Below are positions 1 to 8,007 of a stretch of DNA of 64,000 bases, one piece after another (the stretch's first letter is position 1; the number at the start of each line of letters is the position of its first letter). The stretch covers positions 62,001 through 126,000 of the forward strand of contig CAWAZD010000005.1 in NCBI GenBank assembly GCA_963786395.1, in the 5' to 3' direction. A model generated the notes under the pieces. That model did no database searches. It saw nothing but the letters and a program-made list of their open reading frames with translations, and was not told the DNA's origin. This stretch comes from Fen-1301 sp963786395 (GTDB lineage Bacteria; Bacteroidota; Ignavibacteria; Ignavibacteriales; Ignavibacteriaceae). The position numbers were made by a program, and so were the translations under genes.

Positions 1-1105
1 AAACAGCCCCTGTCTCTTCCGGGTGTAAGGGAAAGATGGAAATTTATTGAACCAACTCTGAAAAAAGCTCCATTAATAAAAATGGTTCCCATGTTGGGAA
101 GTTTAGGTTGCCCTTACACTTGCAGTTTCTGTATTGATTCAACTGTAACTTACCAGCCCTTGGACTTTGAAGTTATGAAGGAAGATTTATCTTTTCTTTT
201 AACAAAGTTCAAACGACCTCTTGTAGGTTGGCACGATCCGAATTTTGGAATCCGGTTTAACGAATACATGGACGCAATTGAAGAAGTTGTACCCGAAAAC
301 AGCATAGATTTTATCGCAGAAAGTAGTTTGTCTCTACTCACCGAACCCCACGTAAAACGCCTAAAACGGAATGGGTTTGGTGCTATGCTGCCGGGTATTG
401 AATCATGGTTTGATCTGGGTAATAAATCTAAAACAGGAAGCAGCACTGGAATGGATAAGGTTAAACTTATTGCCGATCAGGTCAATATGATTCTCCGATA
501 TATTCCTTATGTGCAGACTAATTTTGTGCTGGGTCTTGATTCTGATGAGGGAGATGAACCATTCGAACTAACGAAAAAATTTGTGGATATGACCCCTGGA
601 GCATTTCCGGGATATTCATCTGTTAACATCATTCGGACAAGCTGCGCCTCTTAATTTAGAGTATCAACAACAAAACCGGGTAATCCCGTTCCCTTTTCAT
701 TTCCTTGATAATAATCATGCAATGAACCTTAAACCAAGAAATTATATTTGGAGTGATTTTTACTCGCATGTAATAAGCCTGGGTGAACATACGTTTTCGT
801 GGAATGCAATTTTCCGGCGTATGGTAGCAACTAAAGCTTTTATTCCAAGATGGATGAATGTTGTGCGTGCAATTTCCGAAGAGGGATTTGGCAGAATTGC
901 ATATCATAAAAAAATATTATTTAATCTCAATTCTGATCCTCAATTCAGGGCATATTTTGATCAGGAATCAACTGAACTCCCTCAATTCTATGTGAATATG
1001 ATTAAAAAAGATTTAGGTCCTTTATCACGCTGGCTCCCGGAAGATGCAATTTATCACGATCAGAATGCTTATCTGAAATCTATAGCTAAACGTATTGCAG
1101 TGTAA
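1..1105 (+). CDS. Radical SAM protein, 5' end outside the window, one frameshift
   Basis: The frame is open from base 1, so the N-terminus (often a cobalamin-binding domain in such proteins) lies outside. A CxxxCxxC cluster, CPYTCSFC, is encoded at 109-132; in this family it binds the [4Fe-4S] cluster that cleaves S-adenosylmethionine. The frame stops at 654, but the +1 frame from about 632 continues without a break (FGQAAPLNLEYQ and onwards) to 1105, so the two pieces are one gene with a single-base indel near 620-632. The substrate cannot be told from the sequence. The next gene starts 132 bases downstream. I am confident of the superfamily, not of the role; whether the frameshift is real or an error is open. 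Confidence 0.8.
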
Positions 1106-1237
1106 GAAAACTATTTTTTTATAAACTTAATTAGGAGAGAATATATTGATAATTATACGTCAATGAATTATGGAATTAGTTCCTTTTTCATCCCTTTGGT
1201 CTATTGAATACTCTTCCTTCCATTTATACTTTTCTTT

Positions 1238-1918
1238 ATGAAAAAAATCAAATTGTTAATAATTGAAGATAACAGGTTGCTGCGGGATGGAATTATTTCC
1301 ATGCTTAAGAACCAGCTGGATATAAAGATAATAGCATCTTCAGGAAATGAAAATTCTGTAAAAAAGATTCAACAAATAAAACCTGAAATAATTCTTTTAG
1401 ATCTTGGTCTACGAAATCAGAATAGTCTGACTATAGTAGAAATGGTAAAAAAAGATTTTCCGTTTGCAAAGGTGATAGTTATGGATCTTGCACCATTGCA
1501 GGGAGATATAAATCAATTTATTAAAGCCGGAGCAGCAGGTTTTATTTTAAAAGACGCCTCTTTCGAAGAATTTTTAATAACAATTCGTGCTGTTGCTCGG
1601 GGTACTAATGTATTACCGCCAGATTTAAATAACTCACTCTTTTCCCAAATTGTTGAGAATGCACTAAAGGGGGGAAAAGTAAAATTGAGTGACGCAATTA
1701 AAATGACACTCAGGGAAAGGGAAGTTATTGAATTGATAGGTGAGGGATTAAGTAATAAGGATATCGGTCAGAAAATGGATGTTTCAACCTTTACAGTCAA
1801 AAGCCATATCCATCACATAATGGAAAAACTTTTATTACATACCCGATTGGAAGTTGCAAACTATTCTTATTCATCGAAAACTGTTAAAAAAATCGTAAAT
1901 GACCTTTCAACGTCCTAA
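1238..1918 (+). CDS. NarL/FixJ-type response regulator
   Basis: This is a 226-residue two-domain DNA-binding response regulator. The receiver domain (about 1-120) has the acidic pair E10/D11, the likely phosphorylation site D55 in ILLDLGL and a conserved Lys in the FILKDA segment. A LuxR-type helix-turn-helix follows at about 160-215 (LREREVIELIGEGLSNKDIG ... TVKSHI). By family knowledge it is phosphorylated by a histidine kinase and controls transcription. No kinase gene lies beside it, so its partner is unknown; the closest sensor kinase in the window is 34 kb away. It lies upstream of dps on the same strand, which could be chance. Length and motifs are normal. Confidence 0.92.
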   Translation: MKKIKLLIIEDNRLLRDGIISMLKNQLDIKIIASSGNENSVKKIQQIKPEIILLDLGLRNQNSLTIVEMVKKDFPFAKVIVMDLAPLQGDINQFIKAGAAGFILKDASFEEFLITIRAVARGTNVLPPDLNNSLFSQIVENALKGGKVKLSDAIKMTLREREVIELIGEGLSNKDIGQKMDVSTFTVKSHIHHIMEKLLLHTRLEVANYSYSSKTVKKIVNDLSTS

Positions 1919-2014
1919 TAGAAAACGGTTATCTAACTTCATTCGGGAAGATAGAAAAAAACAAACGATGATCTAGAAATCAATAATTATACGGGTAATT
2001 ATAATATTGAAGAA

Positions 2015-2140
2015 TTATTTGGTTAGAGAGCCGTAACCCTTCTTTTCCTCTTTCTTTTCTCTCTTGGCATTTTTTTTCTCCTGCATCGTCTTTGTAGGTT
2101 TTTTCTTTGTGTCTTTTTTTGCGTCCTGACTTTTACTCAT
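2015..2140 (-). CDS. 41-residue lysine-rich small protein
   Basis: A 41-codon reading frame starts MSKSQDAKKDTKKKPTK and ends KKGYGSLTK. A GGAG ribosome site sits six bases before the ATG, which supports translation. About 40 per cent of the residues are lysine, with acidic residues spaced between them, so it should be a highly charged, probably disordered or helical peptide. From memory, similar MSKSQ-type Lys-rich micro-proteins occur in Bacteroidota, but I cannot verify homology and know no function. It stands alone between the response regulator and dps, on the opposite strand to both. Confidence 0.65.
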   Translation of the reverse strand: MSKSQDAKKDTKKKPTKTMQEKKNAKREKKEEKKGYGSLTK

Positions 2141-2324
2141 GATATTCTCCGAATTTAAATTAAATAATTGTTTTTGATCGATAAAACAATCTTATGCATT
2201 TCTTTAATGATAACAAAATCCACTGGAATTAGTCATTCCCCAATCCCTTGATCAAATGATAACTTCGTTATAAATTAAAAATAAAATAACGAATTAAATT
2301 AAATAATTACAATCTGAGGATAAA

Positions 2325-2798
2325 ATGAATACAAATATCGAAATCTCAAATGAAAATTTGAAAAAAGTTGCAACCTTACTTAATAATTTACTGGCAGATG
2401 AATTTTTGCTTTATACCAAAACTCTCAATGCACATTGGAATGTTCAGGGAAAAAATTTCATGGAACTCCATAAATTATTTGAGAGTCAATACATTCCATT
2501 AGCGGGTTTTATTGACAGTATAGCCGAACGAATCCGTTCACTCGGGCATTTTGCTCTTGGTTCACTTAAAAACTTTTTACAGGTTACAAGGTTAAGTGAA
2601 CAAAATGATAACTTTAATAACCAGGATCATATAATTCAATCTTTACTGCTAGATCATGAATCTGTAATAAGGTCTCTACGGAAAGAGATCACCATAGTTG
2701 GAGAAGAGATAAAAGATTTTGGCTCGGCAGATTTTATGACAGGCTTAATGGAAGAGCATGAAAAAATGGCATGGATGCTTAGAAGTTACTTACAATAA
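2325..2798 (+). CDS. dps: Dps-family ferritin-like DNA-protection protein
   Basis: This is a 157-residue Dps protein of normal length. The di-iron ferroxidase ligands appear with the family spacing: H37 (NAHW), H49, E53 (in HKLFESQY), D64 and E68 (DSIAER). Dps forms a 12-subunit shell that oxidises Fe(II) with hydrogen peroxide, stores the iron and protects DNA in starved or stressed cells. The start follows a purine-rich site (tgagga). A strong hairpin terminator lies directly downstream, so the gene is probably transcribed alone. The neighbouring response regulator could be a regulator, but no site shows this. Confidence 0.93.
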   Translation: MNTNIEISNENLKKVATLLNNLLADEFLLYTKTLNAHWNVQGKNFMELHKLFESQYIPLAGFIDSIAERIRSLGHFALGSLKNFLQVTRLSEQNDNFNNQDHIIQSLLLDHESVIRSLRKEITIVGEEIKDFGSADFMTGLMEEHEKMAWMLRSYLQ

Positions 2799-2827
2799 TC
2801 TATGGTTCATTAAAAACGGAATTCAAA

Positions 2828-2873
2828 GACCCGGGAGATACAATTACTATTGTTTCTCCCGGGTCCGTTTTTA
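2828..2873 (+). terminator. Rho-independent terminator after dps
   Basis: An 11-bp perfect stem (gacccgggaga at 2828-2838 with tctcccgggtc at 2855-2865) is followed by a T-rich tract. It lies 30 bases after the dps stop and 32 bases before the end of the convergent helicase gene. Confidence 0.88.
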
Positions 2874-2904
2874 TTCTTGTGTAGCTTAAACCAGGTGAAA
2901 AGTT

Positions 2905-4170
2905 TTAATCCCTTCGGGCAGGCCTTCTGCTAAATCTATTACTCCGGTTTTTAGAAAAAGAAGAAGTTCTTCTCCTTGATCCGGATGGATTTTTATTTTC
3001 CCCTGCCTGATTAACACTTAATACTACAGGGCTTTTCATAGGGAAAGGATGATCTTCAATTACAGGAATTGATTTATTAATGAGTCTTTGAATATCTTTC
3101 AGATACTGTCTTTCTTCCTGGTCGCAGAATGATAACGCTGTTCCACCGGCTCCTGCTCTTCCGGTTCTACCAATTCGGTGAACATAAGTCTCTGCTTCAT
3201 TTGACATTTCAAAATTTATTACATGCGACAAATCCTCAATATCAATGCCTCTGGAAGCTATATCAGTTGCAACAAGGACTCTGGTCCGTTTAGCTTTAAA
3301 ATTATCTAGTGCCCGTTGACGTGCTCCCTGTGATTTATTTCCATGAATTGCTTCAGCATTTACCCCGGCTTTCTTAAGATCTACAACAACTTTATCGGCA
3401 CCGTGTTTTGTACGGGTGAAAACAAGTGCGGATACTATAGCTTTATCTTTTAAAAGATGTATAAGTAGTGGTTTTTTATTGACTTTTTCAACAAAATACA
3501 TTGACTGATTAATAATATCAACTGTAGGAGATTCAGGAGTTATAGCAATATGAGCAGGATTATTTAGTATTGTTGAAGAAAGTTTTTTGATATCCTGTGG
3601 CATTGTAGCAGAAAAAAGCATAGTCTGTTTTTTAACTGGCAATTTTGCCATTATTTTTTTTATGTCAACTATAAAACCCATATCGAGCATACGATCGCCC
3701 TCATCTAATACAAACATTTGAATGTGTTGAAGATTTACAAACCCCTGATTCATAAGATCAAGAAGCCTGCCTGGTGTGGCAATTAGTATGTCGATTCCTC
3801 TGCGTAATGCGTCGGTCTGTGATCCCTGAGGAACTCCTCCAAAGATAACCCTATGGCGAAGACCCGTATATTTTCCATAAGCGCTAAAACTGTCACCGAT
3901 TTGAACAGCTAACTCGCGTGTTGGGGTTAATATTAGAGCTTTAATAGTTTTGTTACCCTTTTCAAATTGCATTTTAGAATGTAGTATCTGCAAAATAGGA
4001 ATCGCGAAGGCAGCTGTTTTCCCGGTACCGGTCTGAGCACTTCCAAGGAGATCACGTCCTTCAAGCAATATGGGTATTGCTTTCTCTTGAATAGGTGTTG
4101 GAATAGTATAACCCTCTGTTTTTATTGCCTTTAAGATGGGTTCTATTAGATTTAATTTTTCGAATGACAT
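2905..4170 (-). CDS. rhlE: DEAD-box RNA helicase, RhlE type, with DEGD in motif II
   Basis: This 421-residue protein has the full helicase motif set: Q motif (TPIQ), Walker A AQTGTGKT (45-52), PTREL (83-87), motif II, SATMP (187-191), and the second RecA domain with ATDIASRGID and HRIGRTGRAG. The tail after about residue 385 is basic and Ser/Arg-rich, as in RhlE, which helps RNA and ribosome binding. Motif II reads DEGD (156-159) where the family has DEAD; one base (ggc against gcc) makes the difference. The Mg-binding Asp-Glu pair is kept, so activity may survive. It is convergent with dps and has a long upstream region, as cold-induced helicase genes often do. Confidence 0.92.
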   Translation of the reverse strand: MSFEKLNLIEPILKAIKTEGYTIPTPIQEKAIPILLEGRDLLGSAQTGTGKTAAFAIPILQILHSKMQFEKGNKTIKALILTPTRELAVQIGDSFSAYGKYTGLRHRVIFGGVPQGSQTDALRRGIDILIATPGRLLDLMNQGFVNLQHIQMFVLDEGDRMLDMGFIVDIKKIMAKLPVKKQTMLFSATMPQDIKKLSSTILNNPAHIAITPESPTVDIINQSMYFVEKVNKKPLLIHLLKDKAIVSALVFTRTKHGADKVVVDLKKAGVNAEAIHGNKSQGARQRALDNFKAKRTRVLVATDIASRGIDIEDLSHVINFEMSNEAETYVHRIGRTGRAGAGGTALSFCDQEERQYLKDIQRLINKSIPVIEDHPFPMKSPVVLSVNQAGENKNPSGSRRRTSSFSKNRSNRFSRRPARRD

Positions 4171-4741
4171 TTAATAATTGTCCTTTATTTTATAAAAATC
4201 AGTGCGATAGGATAATCACACCCTATGGTTCAGCAATTGATCTTTTGTTTGATTAGATTAACCTGCCGACCTGATTTATATATCAAAATCTTCTTATATC
4301 TGGTTCATTCGGAAAAGTCCGGGTAGGAATCCAAGGATTGATAATGCAAGCTTTCTATGGGATTATTTTAATTATTTAATAACCCGTTCATAAGTTACGC
4401 TTTATAATCCGTTAAAACAAGAATCCTCCTTATTCATACACTGTCTCCATACCTACCGCTAATTCATATTATGAACTTAATGTTCAAATTATGAATCCTA
4501 TTTGGTGATTTGTATTCCCTAAATGTCCATATACTCGACAAAACAAAAACAAATTAAAGGCACTTAATTTGCATATGAAACCACATAAATCCATACAATG
4601 CAAGTTTCTATATGAGCAATATATATATGATATGATGGAGCTTAATTGTCAATACTAATTTATATACGGTGATTTATATAACAGATTCTAAACATAAAAA
4701 ATGTATTATTTATTACCCCAATTAAAACATTTGGAAATTAA
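4171..4741. other. 571-base intergenic region between divergent genes
   Basis: AT-rich sequence separates the helicase gene from the adenylation cassette. It must carry both promoters. I see no convincing gene, RNA or strong terminator; one 27-codon frame near 4575-4658 has no ribosome site and I do not call it. Confidence 0.5.
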
Positions 4742-6313
4742 ATGACTGATAACATTATACAGCGAATCAGAAAAAATGTTGAAATTTGTCCAGATAAATT
4801 GGCACTTGAAGTTGATTCCCATATTTTGAATTACTTTGAACTTTGGGACAAAAGCTCTCGTATCGCTGAATTTTTGAGGACTTTCCATGTTTCAAAAAAA
4901 AATGTGGGCATTCTTGCCTATAGAAGCTTATCAACTTATACAGGAATATTAGGAGCCTTAATTTCGGGTAATACTTATCTTGCATTTAATCCAAAATTCC
5001 CGGAGGAACGCATATTCAAAATGATAAATTTCTCAAATTCAAGGGTTTTTATAATCGGTAAGGAATTTATCTCCATCTTGTCTCATTTGGAAATAGAAAT
5101 TAATGAAGAATTAATCTTTCTGGCTCCTGATATAAAAAGAAAAGATTTGCCTGCTTTAAAGTCAATTGTAAAATGTTTTGAAGATTTTGAGAACATCAGG
5201 AATAATAATAAAATTGATGCAATTGAATTGGAAGATATAGCTTATCTTATTTTTACCTCCGGCACGACCGGTGAACCCAAGGGGATCCCAATAAGCCACA
5301 AAAATTTGATTAGTTTCATTGAACAGAATCAGAAAAATTACCCGCTTACACTTGCTGATAGATGTTCTCAGGCTTTCCCGACCACATTTGATTGTAGCGT
5401 TCAGGATATTTTCTCCACATGGAATGCAGGTGCATGTTTGGTTTGTATTCCTGAAAGTGATTTATTTGCTCCTGCAAGATTTATAAACGAAAAAAGTCTT
5501 ACAGTCTGGTATTCAGTCCCCTCAGTGGCTATGTTCATGAAAAGAATGAATATCTTAAAAGAAAACATTTTCCCATCTCTACGATATAGCCTGTTTTGCG
5601 GTGAAGCTTTAAACGAACATATTGCTGTCTCCTGGCAAAAAGCCGCACCGAATTCTTTAGTTGTAAATTTGTATGGCCCGGCTGAGAACACTATAGCAAT
5701 ATCAAACTATACCTGGAATAATGATGCTCATAATTCAATTAACGGCATTGTTCCACTTGGTAAAGTTTACCCAAATCACCAGTTTTTAATTATTAATGAT
5801 GACCTTAAGCCTGTCAGGAAAAATGAAATTGGCGAACTGCTTATTTCAGGTCCGCAGGTAAGTAAAGGTTATTTAAATGATGAAGTGCTTACTGCCAAAA
5901 AATTTATTAAGTTAAACCAAAATGGCACTAAAGTATGGTATAGAACCGGTGACATGGTAAATGAAGATGAAAATGGAAATTTACATTTTCTCGGGAGGAT
6001 AGATCACCAGGTTAAAATAAGAGGGTACAGGGTTGAGCTTGAGGAAGTGGAAAAAGTTGTCAGGGAAGTTAGCGGTCGCGATTTTGCGGTCGCACTCTCC
6101 TATCCATACCATAACCCTGTGGCTGAATCAATTGTGGTTATCCTTGAAGAAGGAACTTTTGATAATTCAAATATAATATCATCCTGTAAATCCTTGCTTC
6201 CGGATTATATGATACCCAAAGAAATTATATCAATCCCGCATATACCTCTTAACAATAACGGGAAAATTGATAAAAACAAAATTATTTCAATGCTAAAGGA
6301 AAATCATGGTTAA
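4742..6313 (+). CDS. DltA-like amino-acid adenylation enzyme (A-domain)
   Basis: A free-standing 523-residue adenylation enzyme with its core motifs in order: FTSGTTGEPKG (171-181), FDCSVQDIF (216-224), LYGPAE (310-315), YRTGD (400-404), GRIDHQVKIRGYR (418-430) and a C-terminal NGKIDK with the catalytic Lys. VWYSVPS and LFCGEAL resemble D-alanine:carrier-protein ligases (DltA), including the Cys linked to D-Ala recognition in that family. It should activate an amino or similar acid with ATP and load it on the carrier protein encoded next, whose start overlaps its stop by 8 bp. No DltB or DltD is nearby and a Gram-negative cell has no teichoic acid, so the final acceptor must differ. The exact substrate is unknown. 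Confidence 0.88.
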   Translation: MTDNIIQRIRKNVEICPDKLALEVDSHILNYFELWDKSSRIAEFLRTFHVSKKNVGILAYRSLSTYTGILGALISGNTYLAFNPKFPEERIFKMINFSNSRVFIIGKEFISILSHLEIEINEELIFLAPDIKRKDLPALKSIVKCFEDFENIRNNNKIDAIELEDIAYLIFTSGTTGEPKGIPISHKNLISFIEQNQKNYPLTLADRCSQAFPTTFDCSVQDIFSTWNAGACLVCIPESDLFAPARFINEKSLTVWYSVPSVAMFMKRMNILKENIFPSLRYSLFCGEALNEHIAVSWQKAAPNSLVVNLYGPAENTIAISNYTWNNDAHNSINGIVPLGKVYPNHQFLIINDDLKPVRKNEIGELLISGPQVSKGYLNDEVLTAKKFIKLNQNGTKVWYRTGDMVNEDENGNLHFLGRIDHQVKIRGYRVELEEVEKVVREVSGRDFAVALSYPYHNPVAESIVVILEEGTFDNSNIISSCKSLLPDYMIPKEIISIPHIPLNNNGKIDKNKIISMLKENHG

Positions 6314-6551
6314 TGATGATTTAAAACAATTTGTGATTGATAAGATTGTTAAAAAATCCACAATTCAGGGAATTAAATTAGAAAAGATCGATGATAGTTT
6401 CAGCCTTACAGGGTCTGGTCTCTTTGATTCTATGGATTTTCTGAACCTTATAAATGAAGTTGAAGCCTCCTTTAAATTGGTTGTTGATTTTTCCGAAGCA
6501 GCTCCTGAAGAATTTACTACGCTCGGTGGATTTATAATGAATTGCAAATGA
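6306..6551 (+). CDS. Acyl/peptidyl carrier protein
   Basis: This 81-residue protein has the size and helical pattern of a carrier protein. S42 in LFDSMDFLNLI fits the phosphopantetheine attachment site (DSxxF/L). It overlaps the adenylation gene by 8 bp, so the two are surely co-translated and most likely work as a pair: the enzyme loads an acid as a thioester on this protein. The acidic N- and C-terminal halves are typical. No phosphopantetheinyl transferase is in the window. Confidence 0.87.
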   Translation: MVNDDLKQFVIDKIVKKSTIQGIKLEKIDDSFSLTGSGLFDSMDFLNLINEVEASFKLVVDFSEAAPEEFTTLGGFIMNCK

Positions 6552-6591
6552 ACAGTTTTTTCAACTCATCTATATAAATAAATACACTAAT

Positions 6592-7158
6592 ATGAATTTA
6601 GCATACATTGAGTCCGGCTTAAGAAGAAAAGTATGGCTGCTTAGAGGTTTACTATTAAAGGTTTATCTAACCCTACATGGTTGTAAAGTCGGTCGAAATC
6701 TTTATTGTAAACAATTGCCGTTGTTTAGATACATTCCCGACAAAAATTTCGAATTCGGCGATAATGTAATAATTGGTTATAGAATAACTTTTGAAGCAGA
6801 TAATAACGGAAAAATTATTTTAAAAGATAATGTTTACCTTACTCAGGATATAATAATAAGTTCAAGATCTCAGGTTTGCCTTGAAGAATATACGAGTGTT
6901 GCCGAATTTGTCAGCATCCGGGATCATGATCATAACTTAAAAAAAGGAGTGTTTCTGCCATTCCAGACTCATAATTCCGAACCAATTCTCATTAAAAAAG
7001 GTAGCGGAATTCTTCGGGGTGCCTCGGTTTATAGAGGAGTAGTAGTGGAAGAGGGTGCCATAATTGGTTCAGAATGTATCCTTATGCGCAATTTCAAATC
7101 AGTTCCTAATGGTATTTATTTTGGAAATCCTCCGAAATTAATCGGAAAAAGATCCTAA
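6592..7158 (+). CDS. Left-handed beta-helix (hexapeptide) acyltransferase
   Basis: A 188-residue protein with hexapeptide-repeat character from about residue 55 to 180 (for example GDNVIIGYR, KDNVYLTQD, EEGAIIGSE) and the usual ending GNPPKLIGKR of serine/maltose O-acetyltransferase-like proteins. The HDHN segment near residue 105 supplies a candidate catalytic His. The family transfers acetyl from CoA, but relatives such as LpxA take acyl groups from a carrier protein. As it lies 40 bases after the carrier gene, it may pass the loaded acid, or acetyl, to a sugar of a surface glycan. That last step is inference. Confidence 0.83.
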   Translation: MNLAYIESGLRRKVWLLRGLLLKVYLTLHGCKVGRNLYCKQLPLFRYIPDKNFEFGDNVIIGYRITFEADNNGKIILKDNVYLTQDIIISSRSQVCLEEYTSVAEFVSIRDHDHNLKKGVFLPFQTHNSEPILIKKGSGILRGASVYRGVVVEEGAIIGSECILMRNFKSVPNGIYFGNPPKLIGKRS

Positions 7159-7633
7159 TTCAGCAAGAATTTCAGGTTCATCTGCTTATAAATCTCTTTT
7201 AACGCTATTAATTGTCTCCATACTAATTCATAATCATTATCACACCCGGTTTTTTATTTTTAGTAATATTAGTTTATTTGAGTATTTGTCTTTACATTAG
7301 TTGGCAGACTTGGCGGTATTTCCATCTTGTCATGATTTTCTCCTCATTATTCTAATAACAAGGAAAAAAATAATAGAATCCCTCTAAATTTGAGGGATGG
7401 ACATTTTAAAATAATAACCCATTTCTGATACCAGGTACTTAAGAAAGAACTGGAAAATAACTTTAAAGAAATCTGTTTCCCCATATTGATAACTTCAGGC
7501 TATACTCCATTTTCTATCTTCCAGGTAATGATTTCATTTATTAATTAAAACAAAAAAAGACAGAGCATACTTTTTCGGTTATGCGTGTAAGTACTCTGTA
7601 TCAATAAACAAATACAATATAAAGGAAAGTTCC
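7159..7633. other. 475-base intergenic region, likely long 5' UTR of the RRM gene
   Basis: No sizeable gene is present. A small hairpin lies at 7378-7398 (atccctc/gagggat). A nested stem at 7561-7598 (cagag with ctctg, and gcata with tatgc inside) sits 35 bases before the RRM start and is a reasonable 5' UTR structure. Cold-inducible RRM and helicase genes often have such long leaders, but nothing here proves temperature control. Confidence 0.4.
7292..7333 (-). other. Possible micro-ORF with a strong ribosome site
   Basis: On the minus strand GAGGAG stands six bases before an ATG, but the frame is only 13 codons (MTRWKYRQVCQLM). A single-base shift would extend it by an 18-residue proline- and asparagine-containing stretch. 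It is either a short leader, a frameshifted small gene or chance. Confidence 0.2.
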
Positions 7634-7969
7634 ATGAACATTTACGTAGGAAATCTTGCAAAAGACGTAACCGACGAAGAATTACAAAATGCATTCGCTG
7701 AATACGGTCATATTAAAAGTGTCAAGATAATTAGAGACATGTTTTCTGGTGAATCTAAAGGATTTGGATTCATTGAAATGCCTGGTGTTGCTGAAGCTCA
7801 AAAAGCTATCGACAGCATGAATACTAAAGATCTCAAAGGCAAAAAGATCGTAGTTAATGAAGCTAAACCTAAAACCGACAGCAATCGCAGAAGCGGCGGC
7901 GGTGGTGGTGGTTATAGCGGCGGTAACAATCGCGGCAGCGGCGGCGGCGGCGGAAGAAGAAGCTGGTAA
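7634..7969 (+). CDS. Glycine-rich RNA-binding protein (RRM)
   Basis: This 111-residue protein is a single RNA recognition motif with RNP2 IYVGNL (3-8) and RNP1 KGFGFIEM (42-49), followed by a Gly/Arg/Ser tail (about 85-111). The layout matches the cold-induced RNA-binding proteins of cyanobacteria and Bacteroidota. It should bind single-stranded RNA in the cytoplasm, probably to prevent or remove structure. A ribosome site (aaagg) precedes the ATG. The GGC/GGT repeats in the tail are much richer in GC than the rest of the region. It ends just before a strong hairpin terminator. Confidence 0.94.
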   Translation: MNIYVGNLAKDVTDEELQNAFAEYGHIKSVKIIRDMFSGESKGFGFIEMPGVAEAQKAIDSMNTKDLKGKKIVVNEAKPKTDSNRRSGGGGGGYSGGNNRGSGGGGGRRSW

Positions 7970-7973
7970 TTAA

Positions 7974-8005
7974 ATTGTCCTCCCCGCGTATGCGGGGAGG
8001 ACAAT
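7974..8005. terminator. Perfect 14-bp hairpin between convergent genes
   Basis: attgtcctccccgc (7974-7987) pairs perfectly with gcggggaggacaat (7992-8005) around a 4-base loop. It lies 4 bases after the RRM stop and reaches almost to the stop of the convergent permease gene, so it can stop transcription in both directions; the T-run is short on either side. Confidence 0.75.
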
Positions 8006-8007
8006 AT

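Noticed and set aside
4575..4658. 27-codon frame in the gap before the adenylation gene
   Set aside because: No ribosome site and biased AT-rich composition; chance is likely.
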